Shown here in pieces: positions 33,415 to 40,859 of a stretch of DNA of 64,000 nt. The notes under the pieces are model-generated. The model was given only the letters and a program-made list of their open reading frames with translations, searched no databases and was not told where the DNA came from. Location: NCBI GenBank assembly GCA_944323165.1, contig CALURK010000001.1, positions 124,001 through 188,000 of the forward strand, given 5' to 3'. Origin of the DNA: Candidatus Gastranaerophilales bacterium. GTDB taxonomy: Bacteria > Cyanobacteriota > Vampirovibrionia > Gastranaerophilales > Gastranaerophilaceae. The stretch's first letter is position 1; each line of letters begins with the position of its first letter. Position numbers and translations under genes: made by a program.

Positions 33415-35202
33415 ATGGATATATTCTCGTTATTTACGCTCTGTGGCGGGTTGGCATTTTTCCTCTATGGAATAACGATTATGTCAGCCGGTTTGGAAAA
33501 AATTGCCGGAGGGCGTTTGGAAAGGATACTGAAGAAGATGACTTCTAATCCTCTGAAAAGCTTGGTCTTTGGGGCAGGAGTTACAGCAGCAGTTCAGTCA
33601 TCTTCGGCAGTTACGGTTATGCTTGTGGGGCTGGTTAACTCAGGAATTATGAAATTGTCGCAGGCAATTGGTGTAATTATGGGATCTAATATCGGTACTA
33701 CAATTACCGCTTGGATTTTAAGTTTATCAGGGATTCAGAGTTCTAATTTCTTTGTAAGATTATTAAAACCTGAATCCTTTTCTCCTATTATGGCACTTGT
33801 TGGTGTTGTAATGATAATGGCGGCTAAAACCAATAAGAGAAAGAATGTTGGTGCGGTTCTTATTGGTTTTGCAATTTTGATGTTTGGTATGGAGGTTATG
33901 ACGGATGCTATGGCGCCGCTTGCTGATATGCCTCAGTTTACTCACGTTTTGACTGCATTTACTAATCCGATTTTGGGTGTTGTTGTTGGAACTGTTGTTA
34001 CTGCAATAATCCAAAGCTCAGCGGCTTCTATCGGTATTTTGCAAGCTCTTTCTATGGTTGGCGGAATTACTTACGGTATGGCAATTCCTATAGTTATGGG
34101 ACAAAATATCGGTACTTGCATTTCTGCTGTTTTATCAAGTATAGGAGTTAATACTAACGCCAAAAGAGTTGCAGCTGTTCACGTTTTATTCAACGTGTTG
34201 GGAGTAATAATCTGTTTGTCGGCTTTCCAATTGGGAAATGCTATTTTTAAATTCTCATTTGCAACTAATTCAATTTCACCTTTTGGAATTGCTATGGTGC
34301 ATTCTACTTTTAATATTGTGACTACAATTATCCTATTCCCGTTTACTAAATTCTTAGAAAAATGCGCAATGACTATCATTAAAGATAAGAAGGTCAGAGA
34401 TAAAAATGTTCTGCTTGATGAACGTCTTTTGCTTGCTCCTTCTTTTGCGATTGCAGAATGCGTCAGACAAACTATTAAAATGGCTGATTTGGTTGAATTT
34501 AACTTTATTAATTCTTCTAAAATGCTTAAGAGTTTTCATTACAAGAAGGCTGAACAAATTAGAAATAATGAAATTAAGATTGATACGTATGAAGATAAAT
34601 TAGATGCTTTTCTTATTAAACTTTCAGGTAAAGAGCTTTCTGAAGAGGATAATAACAAGATTTCGCAATTGTTGCTTACAATTGGGGATTACGAGAGAAT
34701 TGGCGATCACGCTGCTTATATATTGAAGATTGCTGAAAAACTTAAGGAATCTGAAAAGAAGCTTTCTCCTGATGCAGTTGAAGAGCTTAAAGTTATTGTT
34801 CATGCTGTGTCTGAAATATTTATGATGGCGTTTGAAGCTTATAAAACTGATAATCTTGCGATTGCCCAACAGGTTGAACCATTGGAAGCGGTTATTAAAA
34901 GAATTATCAGAAAAGTTAAAAACAGACATATCCAAAGGCTTAAAGAAGGTATGTGCACCGCAGAAATCAGCTTTATGTTCTCTGATTTGTTGAATGATTT
35001 CAGAAGAATTGCTGCTCACTGCGGTAATATTGCAACTTGTGTTATACAGCTTCACGATAAAACATTAGATAAACACGAATATAACCACAGAAACAAAGAC
35101 GAAGACTTGGTATTTTTAAGCAAATACGAAGACTATAAATCAAGATACTCAGTTTCTCGTCATAAGTCGGTAGAACAATCAGACGACACTGTGAAAATCT
35201 AA
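33415..35202 (+). CDS. Na+/phosphate cotransporter family protein with PhoU-like domain
   Basis: A 595-residue transporter. The membrane part (about 1-310) has the repeated QSSSA motif, AAVQSSSAVTVMLVGL and TAIIQSSAASIGILQAL, and GSNIGTT/GQNIGT, typical of the NptA/PNaS family. The C-terminal 250 residues form a helical PhoU-like domain. It imports phosphate with sodium or a related solute. AAAGGT precedes the ATG. A strong terminator follows. Confidence 0.92.
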   Translation: MDIFSLFTLCGGLAFFLYGITIMSAGLEKIAGGRLERILKKMTSNPLKSLVFGAGVTAAVQSSSAVTVMLVGLVNSGIMKLSQAIGVIMGSNIGTTITAWILSLSGIQSSNFFVRLLKPESFSPIMALVGVVMIMAAKTNKRKNVGAVLIGFAILMFGMEVMTDAMAPLADMPQFTHVLTAFTNPILGVVVGTVVTAIIQSSAASIGILQALSMVGGITYGMAIPIVMGQNIGTCISAVLSSIGVNTNAKRVAAVHVLFNVLGVIICLSAFQLGNAIFKFSFATNSISPFGIAMVHSTFNIVTTIILFPFTKFLEKCAMTIIKDKKVRDKNVLLDERLLLAPSFAIAECVRQTIKMADLVEFNFINSSKMLKSFHYKKAEQIRNNEIKIDTYEDKLDAFLIKLSGKELSEEDNNKISQLLLTIGDYERIGDHAAYILKIAEKLKESEKKLSPDAVEELKVIVHAVSEIFMMAFEAYKTDNLAIAQQVEPLEAVIKRIIRKVKNRHIQRLKEGMCTAEISFMFSDLLNDFRRIAAHCGNIATCVIQLHDKTLDKHEYNHRNKDEDLVFLSKYEDYKSRYSVSRHKSVEQSDDTVKI

Positions 35203-35220
35203 TTGAGAGAATGTGATTGT

Positions 35221-35255
35221 AGAGTGGGCGAAAATCTTCGATTTTCGCCCACTCT
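35221..35255. terminator. Strong stem-loop terminator between convergent genes
   Basis: A perfect 16-bp stem (AGAGTGGGCGAAAATC and its complement) with a 3-nt loop, followed by ATTTTT. It lies between the convergent genes at 33415 and 35267. Confidence 0.8.
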
Positions 35256-35266
35256 ATTTTTAATTT

Positions 35267-35995
35267 CTATAACTTTATTGTCCTGAATATTGTGGAATAT
35301 TTATGCGAACCGTAATAAATTACTATTGATACAAAGTAGTTCTCTAAATCGTTTACTTCCAAATATGTTTGAACAGGGGTTTTTCTCTTTGTACTTTTAA
35401 AATTACCTATAAAATCCAGAAACCCCATATGGATTTTTTGTGCGGTAGTCAATTTTGGCTTTGGAATGTGTTCATCATAAAACATCTCAGGAGTATAATC
35501 CCTTTCATAAACGGGTATTATGTACTTAACAAGCCCGTTTTGTTTAAATAACATAAACCACTCACCTTCGTGCTCTCTAGGCGTTAGAAGATAATATCCC
35601 GGCTCTATTGTAATACTTTTGAAGTATATAGGTGACATGAGTCTTAAAAGAGGATAAACAGACCAAGTTGTATCTTTCATATCATAATATTGGTCAGGAT
35701 CAATGTCATGAAGGTAGGAAAAAGTCGGAATGTTCAGTGAATTATAAATTTCTGCATAATTTTTTGTAGGTTTTGTTTTTTCTCTAGGAGAGATTATAAT
35801 TTCATCCGGCTCTTCGGTAAATGTCTGATAAGCTTCGCCTTGTGGTTCCGCTTCTTCTTTTTCTACATCTTCAGGCTTAATTTCGTCATAAAATCCCGGT
35901 GGAGTTCCTGCGTGTCCACCATTGTCGATTTCGGCAGAATATGACGGTATCATAAATATACTAAGGAGTAGTAGTATTAAAATCTTTTTTTGCAT
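35267..35995 (-). CDS. Hypothetical exported protein
   Basis: A 242-residue protein with a signal peptide (KKILILLLLSIFMIPSYSA, cleavage after SYSA). The mature N-terminus is acidic and Pro-rich (about 25-85); the rest has aromatic beta-rich stretches (TIEPGYYLLTPREHEGEWF). No known domain. A TTGATT-16-TAAAAT promoter ends 6 nt before the ATG, so it is a leaderless candidate. Confidence 0.75.
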   Translation of the reverse strand: MQKKILILLLLSIFMIPSYSAEIDNGGHAGTPPGFYDEIKPEDVEKEEAEPQGEAYQTFTEEPDEIIISPREKTKPTKNYAEIYNSLNIPTFSYLHDIDPDQYYDMKDTTWSVYPLLRLMSPIYFKSITIEPGYYLLTPREHEGEWFMLFKQNGLVKYIIPVYERDYTPEMFYDEHIPKPKLTTAQKIHMGFLDFIGNFKSTKRKTPVQTYLEVNDLENYFVSIVIYYGSHKYSTIFRTIKL

Positions 35996-36001
35996 ACAAA
36001 T

Positions 36002-36029
36002 ATTTTAATGGATTTATTAAAAAAATCAA
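36002..36029 (-). promoter_or_regulatory. Promoter TTGATT-16-TAAAAT, leaderless
   Basis: Minus strand: -35 at 36029-36024, -10 at 36007-36002, then exactly 6 nt to the ATG at 35995. Confidence 0.6.
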
Positions 36030-36042
36030 GCAAACGGGGTGT

Positions 36043-36186
36043 TTAAGAATGCTTTTTCAGATATTCTTTTATGATAGTAACACCCAGATTTCCTGCGGTT
36101 CTGTTTTGCTCTTCTGCTAGTTTTTTGAATTTTTCGTAATCTTCAGGATCTATTAGTAATACAAATCTTTTTTTGTTTGTCGTCAT
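36043..36186 (-). CDS. Ribbon-helix-helix small DNA-binding protein
   Basis: A 47-residue protein, MTTNKKRFVLLIDPEDYEKF then KKLAEEQNRTAGNLGVTIIK. KRFVLLIDPEDYEKFKKLAEE plus a second helix is the Arc-like RHH pattern. It is divergent from the small gene at 36307, with a large inverted repeat between them that could be its operator. Same layout as the RHH module at 28.6-29.2 kb, but the two proteins are not close in sequence. Confidence 0.7.
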   Translation of the reverse strand: MTTNKKRFVLLIDPEDYEKFKKLAEEQNRTAGNLGVTIIKEYLKKHS

Positions 36187-36219
36187 AGTTACACCATTTA
36201 TAATCTTTTTATCATTTTA

Positions 36220-36259
36220 TTACAATATAATTACAATAACAATTGTAATTATATTGTAA
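36220..36259. promoter_or_regulatory. 40-nt inverted repeat built from TTACAAT half sites
   Basis: Two perfect 18-nt arms separated by AACA. Each arm holds two TTACAAT/ATTGTAA half sites. Two more ATTGTAA copies follow at about 36275-36292. It sits between the divergent RHH gene and the 36307 gene. Confidence 0.7.
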
Positions 36260-36306
36260 CTATGTTATAAATATATTGTAATAAAATTGTAAATTTGGAG
36301 TTTATA

Positions 36307-36528
36307 ATGGAATATGAGGAATATTATCATAGAGCAGAAGAGTTGATATTCGAGAATATGAGATTAATTGAAGTGTTATCAGGATATTGTGAAAGCACTG
36401 TTTGTGATTATTGCAACTCTGCAGCTATATTATCTATATTGTGCATAATGAGAAAAAATCAGGATAATATCCTGAATGCTATAGAAAAATGCAATTTGTT
36501 GCTTTTGCGTGATAATTGTACCTTTTAG
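36307..36528 (+). CDS. Hypothetical small protein divergent from an RHH gene
   Basis: A 73-residue protein with five cysteines (GYCESTVCDYCNSAAILSIL and others). I start at the ATG at 36307 (MEYEEYYHR) because GGAG lies 7 nt upstream; TTG at 36295 is within that site. It is helical, with no signal peptide. Function unknown; possibly controlled by the divergent RHH protein. Confidence 0.6.
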   Translation: MEYEEYYHRAEELIFENMRLIEVLSGYCESTVCDYCNSAAILSILCIMRKNQDNILNAIEKCNLLLLRDNCTF

Positions 36529-36596
36529 AACGTAGAAAGAATTAATTCTGCCATTTTTATAATGTTGGGTTTCACCCAACCTACTACTTTTGCAAA

Positions 36597-36661
36597 AACT
36601 CTTCACTCTCTGCTCGTTCGCGCTCGAACCCTTAAAATGCTTCGCATTGGGGTCTTTGTCC
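36597..36661 (-). repeat. tRNA-associated insert family, truncated copy L2
   Basis: 57 bp (36597-36653) match 36868-36924 at 56 of 57 positions. The copy has the hairpin, GGGTTCGA and the first part of the insert (GCGCGAACGAGCAGAG), but no tRNA 3'-end relic follows, so the distal half is missing. Confidence 0.75.
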
Positions 36662-36756
36662 TTTTATAGACTTGTTTTACTTTGAGGCAGACTTGTAGAA
36701 AAAAATTAAACCTTGGTAATTAATTTGTCTGCCGACAAAATGTTCTTTTCTTTTTG

Positions 36757-36789
36757 TTTACTTTTTCTTTTTAGTAAAGAAAAAGTAAA
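36757..36789. other. Perfect 14-bp stem-loop
   Basis: TTTACTTTTTCTTT and its complement around TTAGT. It lies directly 3' (minus strand) of the tRNA-Leu 3'-end relic and may end transcripts from that side. There is no clear U-tract. Confidence 0.45.
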
Positions 36790-36938
36790 TGTCGAAGAAG
36801 GGACTCTCTTGCTCACTCGCATTAAACGAGTCTACGAGTTTTGTATCAAGTCTTCGACTTTCACAAGAACTCTTCACTCTCTGCTCGTTCGCGTTCGAAC
36901 CCTTAAAATGCTTCGCATTGGGGTTCTTCGTCCTTCGT
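36789..36938 (-). repeat. tRNA-associated insert family, copy L1 (tRNA-Leu type)
   Basis: On the minus strand: an arm CGAAGGAC (36937-36930), a hairpin ending in GGGTTCGA (36902-36895), a 90-nt insert (36894-36805) beginning ACGCGAACGAGCAGAG, then GTCCC and the rest of an 18-nt copy of the tRNA-Leu 3' end (36806-36789, identical to 36978-36961). The insert lies exactly after TTCGA of the T-loop. Similar in sequence and length to the inserts beside tRNA-Gln. Confidence 0.8.
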
Positions 36939-36961
36939 AAGATTATTGTATAAATACAAAA

Positions 36962-37043
36962 TGTCGAAGAAGGGACTCGAACCCTCAAGGAATTACCCAC
37001 ATGAACCTGAATCATGCGCGTCTACCAATTCCGCCACTTCGAC
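36962..37043 (-). tRNA. tRNA-Leu (anticodon CAG)
   Basis: An 82-nt tRNA. The acceptor GTCGAAG pairs with CTTCGAC and the discriminator is A; no CCA is encoded. The D-arm is GGCGGAATTGGTAGACGC, the anticodon arm is CATGA-TTCAGGT-TCATG with CAG at 37009-37007, there is a class II variable arm, and the T-arm is GGGTTCGAGTCCC. It is flanked on both sides by partial tRNA copies carrying repeat elements. Confidence 0.93.
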
Positions 37044-37140
37044 ATGTTTAATGTATACTTTTCCCGATTAGCGTTAGACCAAACAGGCGGAAAGGAGCTT
37101 CCGCTCCCCTCCTTCCGAAACTTGACATTTCTCTTGAAAA

Positions 37141-37226
37141 CTCGCATTAAACGGGTTAAGCTTCGCCTTCACCCTCTGCTCGTTTCCGCTAGTCAACTTT
37201 CGGTGGAGTCCTTGCCACTTCGACAT
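37141..37226 (-). repeat. tRNA-associated insert family, deletion derivative L3
   Basis: Upstream of tRNA-Leu (minus strand) a 13-nt copy of the tRNA 5' end (37226-37214, same as 37045-37033) is followed by AACGAGCAGAGGGTGAAG and, only about 20 nt further on, CCGTTTAATGCGAG. These are insert start and end blocks with the central hairpin missing. Confidence 0.65.
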
Positions 37227-37330
37227 ATTAATATACTAGTATAAAAATCTAAAAATGTTAACTCTTTTTCTCATGTGATTTTATAATTTATAAGTTATAA
37301 TGTGTTTGATACGAATGTGAGGTTGAATTT

Positions 37331-38344
37331 ATGAAAATTGTTTATTTTGATGTGGAAAACTATGAAGAAAATTTTTTGAAAGAAAATAATGAAGGAAAAT
37401 TTGATTATATACTTGAAACCCAGACTCTGAACGATTTGACGCCGGTCAAAGACGAGTATAAAAATGCTGATATAATATCTGTATTTACAACATCAAGAGT
37501 TAACAAAAAGGTTTTGGAGCAGTTTCCAAATTTAAAATTGATAGCTTTAAGGTCTGTCGGTTTTAACCATATTGATCTTGATTATTGCAAAGAACATAAC
37601 ATTGCGGTTGTAAATTCTCCTAACTATGGAAATATTACGGTTGCAGAATTTGCGCTCGCGCTGCTTTTGGATGTTTGCAGAAAAGTCACTGTATCTTATA
37701 TGGATTATAAAGACGGAAAAGTACGCCCTGAAAACCTTATGGGAATGGAATTGAGCGGAAAAACAATAGGTATTGTGGGGCTTGGTGCGATAGGTTCTGC
37801 TTTTGCAAGAATTGCGTACGGGTTAGACATGAAAATTCTTGCTTTCGATAAGTTTGAAAAAGATGAGATGAAGCAAAAGTATGGTGTGAAGTACACTGAT
37901 TTTGATACTTTATTGAAAGAATCTGATTTTATTTCTATTCACGCTCCTCTTACCAAGGATAATTATCACATGTTTGATAAAACAAGTTTTGAAAAAATGA
38001 AGAAGAACGCGATTATAGTAAACACAGGACGTGGTGAGCTTATTGACAGCAGAGCTCTTTATGAAGCTCTTGTAAACAAGCAGATTGCAGGTGCAGGACT
38101 TGACGTTTTGGAAAACGAGGAAACTATTACTGATTTTGATTATGTAATAGGACTTAACAGGTTAGATAAGAAAACGCTTGAACAAACTATAATTAATTCT
38201 CAGCTATTTAAGCTGGAAAATGTTATAATAACTCCTCATACAGCTTTCAATTCCATTGAAGCAATTAATAGAATTCTAAAAACAACCATGTCAAATATAA
38301 ATTCGTTTATATCAGGTAATGTTCAGAATAATGTAGTTAGATAA
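37331..38344 (+). CDS. ldhA: D-isomer-specific 2-hydroxyacid dehydrogenase (D-lactate dehydrogenase-like)
   Basis: A 337-residue NADH-dependent dehydrogenase reducing a 2-oxoacid, probably pyruvate to D-lactate. ALRSVGFNHIDL holds the substrate-binding Arg; GKTIGIVGLGAIGSAFARIA is the Rossmann loop; IIVNTGRGELIDSRAL and the catalytic His in ITPHTAFNS follow. The GAGG Shine-Dalgarno supports the ATG. With the glycyl-radical gene nearby it points to mixed-acid fermentation. Confidence 0.87.
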   Translation: MKIVYFDVENYEENFLKENNEGKFDYILETQTLNDLTPVKDEYKNADIISVFTTSRVNKKVLEQFPNLKLIALRSVGFNHIDLDYCKEHNIAVVNSPNYGNITVAEFALALLLDVCRKVTVSYMDYKDGKVRPENLMGMELSGKTIGIVGLGAIGSAFARIAYGLDMKILAFDKFEKDEMKQKYGVKYTDFDTLLKESDFISIHAPLTKDNYHMFDKTSFEKMKKNAIIVNTGRGELIDSRALYEALVNKQIAGAGLDVLENEETITDFDYVIGLNRLDKKTLEQTIINSQLFKLENVIITPHTAFNSIEAINRILKTTMSNINSFISGNVQNNVVR

Positions 38345-38377
38345 CTTGAAGGGGCAATAAAAAGTGGTAAATTAAAA

Positions 38378-38398
38378 GGGGCTTATTTTATAAGCCCC
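38378..38398. terminator. Stem-loop terminator between convergent genes
   Basis: GGGGCTTAT-TTT-ATAAGCCCC, 9-bp stem. The U-rich side (TTTTAATTT) is on the minus strand, so it best serves the 38496 gene; it may act in both directions. Confidence 0.7.
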
Positions 38399-38495
38399 GA
38401 AAATGATTACTATTTTTTGATTTAATGGTATAAGAGAAAGATTACCATTTAATATACTCCTCATCAGAAAGTTTTTAGTACAGAGAGTGGGGAGA

Positions 38496-38738
38496 TTAAC
38501 CTGCCAAAGAGCGATGGAATGTTCTTGAAATAACATCATCCTGCTGTTCTTTTGTAAGTTTGATAAAGTTTACTGCATATCCTGAAACTCTTACAGTTAA
38601 TTGAGGATATTTTTCCGGATGTTTTTGCGCATCAAGCAAAGTTTCTCTGTTGAATACGTTTACATTAAGGTGATGTCCGCCTTTTTCTACATATCCGTCT
38701 AATAAATTGATTAAGTTTTCTTCTTGTTGTGTTGTCAT
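38496..38738 (-). CDS. grcA: Stand-alone glycyl-radical domain protein (GrcA/YfiD-like)
   Basis: An 80-residue protein that equals the C-terminal glycyl-radical domain of pyruvate formate-lyase: [20 protein letters not shown], then [18 protein letters not shown] with the radical Gly in VSGYA, and [12 protein letters not shown]. In E. coli, GrcA replaces the oxygen-damaged C-terminus of PflB. There is no N-terminal PFL part in the window, so it is a free subunit or spare part. AAGGAGACG precedes the ATG. Confidence 0.88.
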   Translation of the reverse strand: MTTQQEENLINLLDGYVEKGGHHLNVNVFNRETLLDAQKHPEKYPQLTVRVSGYAVNFIKLTKEQQDDVISRTFHRSLAG

Positions 38739-38844
38739 TTTTCGTCTCCTTATATTAAATGTTTGCCTTGTTTCTTTAACTTACATACTTATTATAAATC
38801 ATGTTTTACAACATTTCTGTTGTTTATACAACATTTATAAAAAA

Positions 38845-39579
38845 TTATTTAATAAGTTCGCAAACAATTTCAGAGGCCATAAAAATTCCCGCACAAGAAG
38901 CTACAAATGGGGTAGATGACGGAATTATTTTATTAAATTGTATTTCTTCGCCGTTTTTGGTTGTAATATTCTCAACTTCTGAGAGTTTTTCCTGCACAAA
39001 AGGCTTCTCGTCACTTGTGACAACTTTTATTCCTGATGTTATATTATGCTTTTTTAATTGATAAATAATATTTGAAACAAAAGGTGCTTTTTTGTCATGA
39101 ATTTCTGAAATATCCGAGATATATAATTTGTCTGGATGTATTCGGTTTCCTGCACCCATTGAGGAAATGACAGGAATTTTTAAATCTTTACACTTTACTA
39201 ACAAATTTATTTTTGAGCGCATCGTGTCGATTGCATCTGCTACGTAGTCGATATTTTCGAAATTAAAATCATTCTGATAAAAATCGTTGATTAAATTTAG
39301 TTTTATATTAGGGTTAATGTCTAAAAGTCTTTGTTTAAAAAGTTCCGTTTTAGTTTGTCCTACGGTAGAATTTAGTGCAATAATTTGCCTGTTAATATTA
39401 GTTTTAGAAACTGTGTCAAAATCAATTAGTGTAAGTTCTCCGACTCCGCTTCTTGCAAGAGCTTCAGCGCAATATCCTCCGACTCCGCCGAGCCCGAAAA
39501 CCGCAACATGTGAGGAAAAGAGCTTTTTCTGAGAATCCCCTCCCCAGTACAAAACATTTCTGGCAAAGATTTCATCCAT
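38845..39579 (-). CDS. tcdA: tRNA threonylcarbamoyladenosine dehydratase TcdA
   Basis: An E1-like enzyme that dehydrates t6A37 of tRNA to cyclic t6A using ATP. The 244 residues show AVFGLGGVGGYCAEALARSG, LIDFDTVSKTNINRQ, ADAIDTMRSKINLLVKC and SSMGAGNRIHPDKL, typical of TcdA (CsdL). The absence of a rhodanese or MoaD partner argues against MoeB/ThiF. The ATG directly follows the secG stop, so the two are coupled. Confidence 0.9.
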   Translation of the reverse strand: MDEIFARNVLYWGGDSQKKLFSSHVAVFGLGGVGGYCAEALARSGVGELTLIDFDTVSKTNINRQIIALNSTVGQTKTELFKQRLLDINPNIKLNLINDFYQNDFNFENIDYVADAIDTMRSKINLLVKCKDLKIPVISSMGAGNRIHPDKLYISDISEIHDKKAPFVSNIIYQLKKHNITSGIKVVTSDEKPFVQEKLSEVENITTKNGEEIQFNKIIPSSTPFVASCAGIFMASEIVCELIK

Positions 39580-39804
39580 TTATTTTATTATGCCAAAGCC
39601 TAAAAGAAATACACATACAATAAACACAAGTGCAACTATTGCAGTTAGCTTATTTAAGCCTTTTTCTGCACTTTTTTGTGATGTAAACATTTGTGCAGCG
39701 TTACCAATCCCTGCGATGCCGTCGCCTTTCGGTGAGTGCATAAGGATTAATACGATTAATAAAAGTGCTGATATAACTTGTATTGTCCAAGTGAATACTA
39801 ACAT
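39580..39804 (-). CDS. secG: Preprotein translocase subunit SecG
   Basis: A 74-residue inner-membrane protein with two transmembrane helices around MHSPKGDGIAGIGNAAQMF, the SecG loop signature. Part of SecYEG. AAAGGAG precedes the ATG. It is followed without a gap by tcdA. Confidence 0.93.
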   Translation of the reverse strand: MLVFTWTIQVISALLLIVLILMHSPKGDGIAGIGNAAQMFTSQKSAEKGLNKLTAIVALVFIVCVFLLGFGIIK

Positions 39805-39841
39805 TTATTCTCCTTTGTCCCAATAGGGACGTTAATTTCTT

Positions 39842-40519
39842 TTACCCGCGTGCCTTTTTGATAAAGTGTGCGCGTTTTGAGTTCAGTTTTATATTATCGA
39901 AAGTATACAAACGTGCAGGACGTTTTGATGATGATTTAGAAAACTCATTAAGTTCTCTTAATCCTTCTGTTGTTATAACTTTTTTCCTGAAATTTCTCTT
40001 ATCAAGCTTCTTTTCCATTATCATTTCATAAGCTTTTTGCATTTCTGTCAGGGTGAATTTTTCATTTAAAAGTTGATACGCAACAGGACACATTTCCAAA
40101 CGTTCGCGTGTACGTTTTAGCGAATATTCAATAATTTCTTTGTGGTCAAATGCCAGAGGTGGTAATGCTGAAACTTTATGCCAAGCTACATCAGGAGTTG
40201 TTATTACATTAACATCTTCTGCTCTTATTAGGGCAAAATATGCACAAGTTATTACTCTTGATACAGGGTGTCTTAATGGATCACCGAATGTGTAAAGTTG
40301 TTCAAGATAAATATTATCAACATTGGTTTTTTCTTTTAAAACTCGCATTGCTGCTTCATCAAGATTTTCTGACATTCTTACATATCCGCCCGGAATTGCC
40401 CATTTATCTTTGAATGGTTCATTGCTACGTTTAACTAACAAAACTTGAAGGGCATTATCTTTAATTGTTAAAATTACAATATCGACAGTTATCTCGTGAG
40501 TTTTAATCTCGTTGAACAT
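39842..40519 (-). CDS. nrtR: NrtR-family Nudix-related transcriptional regulator
   Basis: A 225-residue regulator: an N-terminal Nudix-like domain (about 10-140) and a C-terminal winged helix with KFTLTEMQKAYEMIMEKKLD, KRNFRKKVI and KRPARLYTF. This matches NrtR, which represses NAD-related or sugar genes and senses ADP-ribose. The Nudix box is degenerate (ENLDEAAMRVLKEKTNV lacks the REUxEE core), so hydrolysis is unlikely. The NMN transporter gene pnuC is at 21.8 kb, a possible target. AGAGGT precedes the ATG. Confidence 0.87.
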   Translation of the reverse strand: MFNEIKTHEITVDIVILTIKDNALQVLLVKRSNEPFKDKWAIPGGYVRMSENLDEAAMRVLKEKTNVDNIYLEQLYTFGDPLRHPVSRVITCAYFALIRAEDVNVITTPDVAWHKVSALPPLAFDHKEIIEYSLKRTRERLEMCPVAYQLLNEKFTLTEMQKAYEMIMEKKLDKRNFRKKVITTEGLRELNEFSKSSSKRPARLYTFDNIKLNSKRAHFIKKARG

Positions 40520-40607
40520 TTCTACCTCTGATTATTTTCCACTTAAACTTATTGTATTATAAAGATTAAAAAAATGTAACAGATAACAGTTGAATAAGTG
40601 TATTTTG

Positions 40608-40823
40608 TTACATTTTTTTGTATTTGTGATGATAGTACTCTATTAAACCTATGTGAATTAGTGTAAGTAGGGCTGTTATATATGATAGAGGCTTATGAGT
40701 TTTTCTAAAAGCTTTATTTTTTGAAACTCCGCTCAACATTGTTGCTCCAAGTCCTACTGTTGCTGCATAACCTGTAGTTTTGGGTGTGATAATTGAATTC
40801 TTGCTGACTGAGTTAACTTTCAT
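40608..40823 (-). CDS. Hypothetical small membrane protein
   Basis: A 71-residue protein beginning MKVNSVSKNSIITPKTTGYA, with hydrophobic stretches at about 18-34 and 45-62 and a His/Lys-rich tail. The MKVNS start resembles the 20785 gene product. Function unknown. The promoter is TTGTTA-17-TAGATT with TGC, ending 7 nt before the ATG. Confidence 0.65.
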   Translation of the reverse strand: MKVNSVSKNSIITPKTTGYAATVGLGATMLSGVSKNKAFRKTHKPLSYITALLTLIHIGLIEYYHHKYKKM

Positions 40824-40830
40824 GTTTTTT

Positions 40831-40859
40831 AATCTAGCATAGCCAATCTAAAATAACAA
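40831..40859 (-). promoter_or_regulatory. Promoter TTGTTA-17-TAGATT with extended TGC, leaderless
   Basis: Minus strand: -35 at 40859-40854, TGC plus -10 at 40839-40831, then 7 nt to the ATG at 40823. The -35 overlaps the end of the 40848 gene. Confidence 0.5.

Noticed and set aside
36713-37244. Three overlapping frames of 75-85 codons around tRNA-Leu
   Set aside because: They cross the tRNA and the repeat elements, have no Shine-Dalgarno and read low-complexity or repeat sequence.
38845-39579. MoeB or ThiF (sulfur-carrier adenylyltransferase)
   Set aside because: Length, SMGAGNRIHPD block and lack of a carrier protein or rhodanese domain fit TcdA better.
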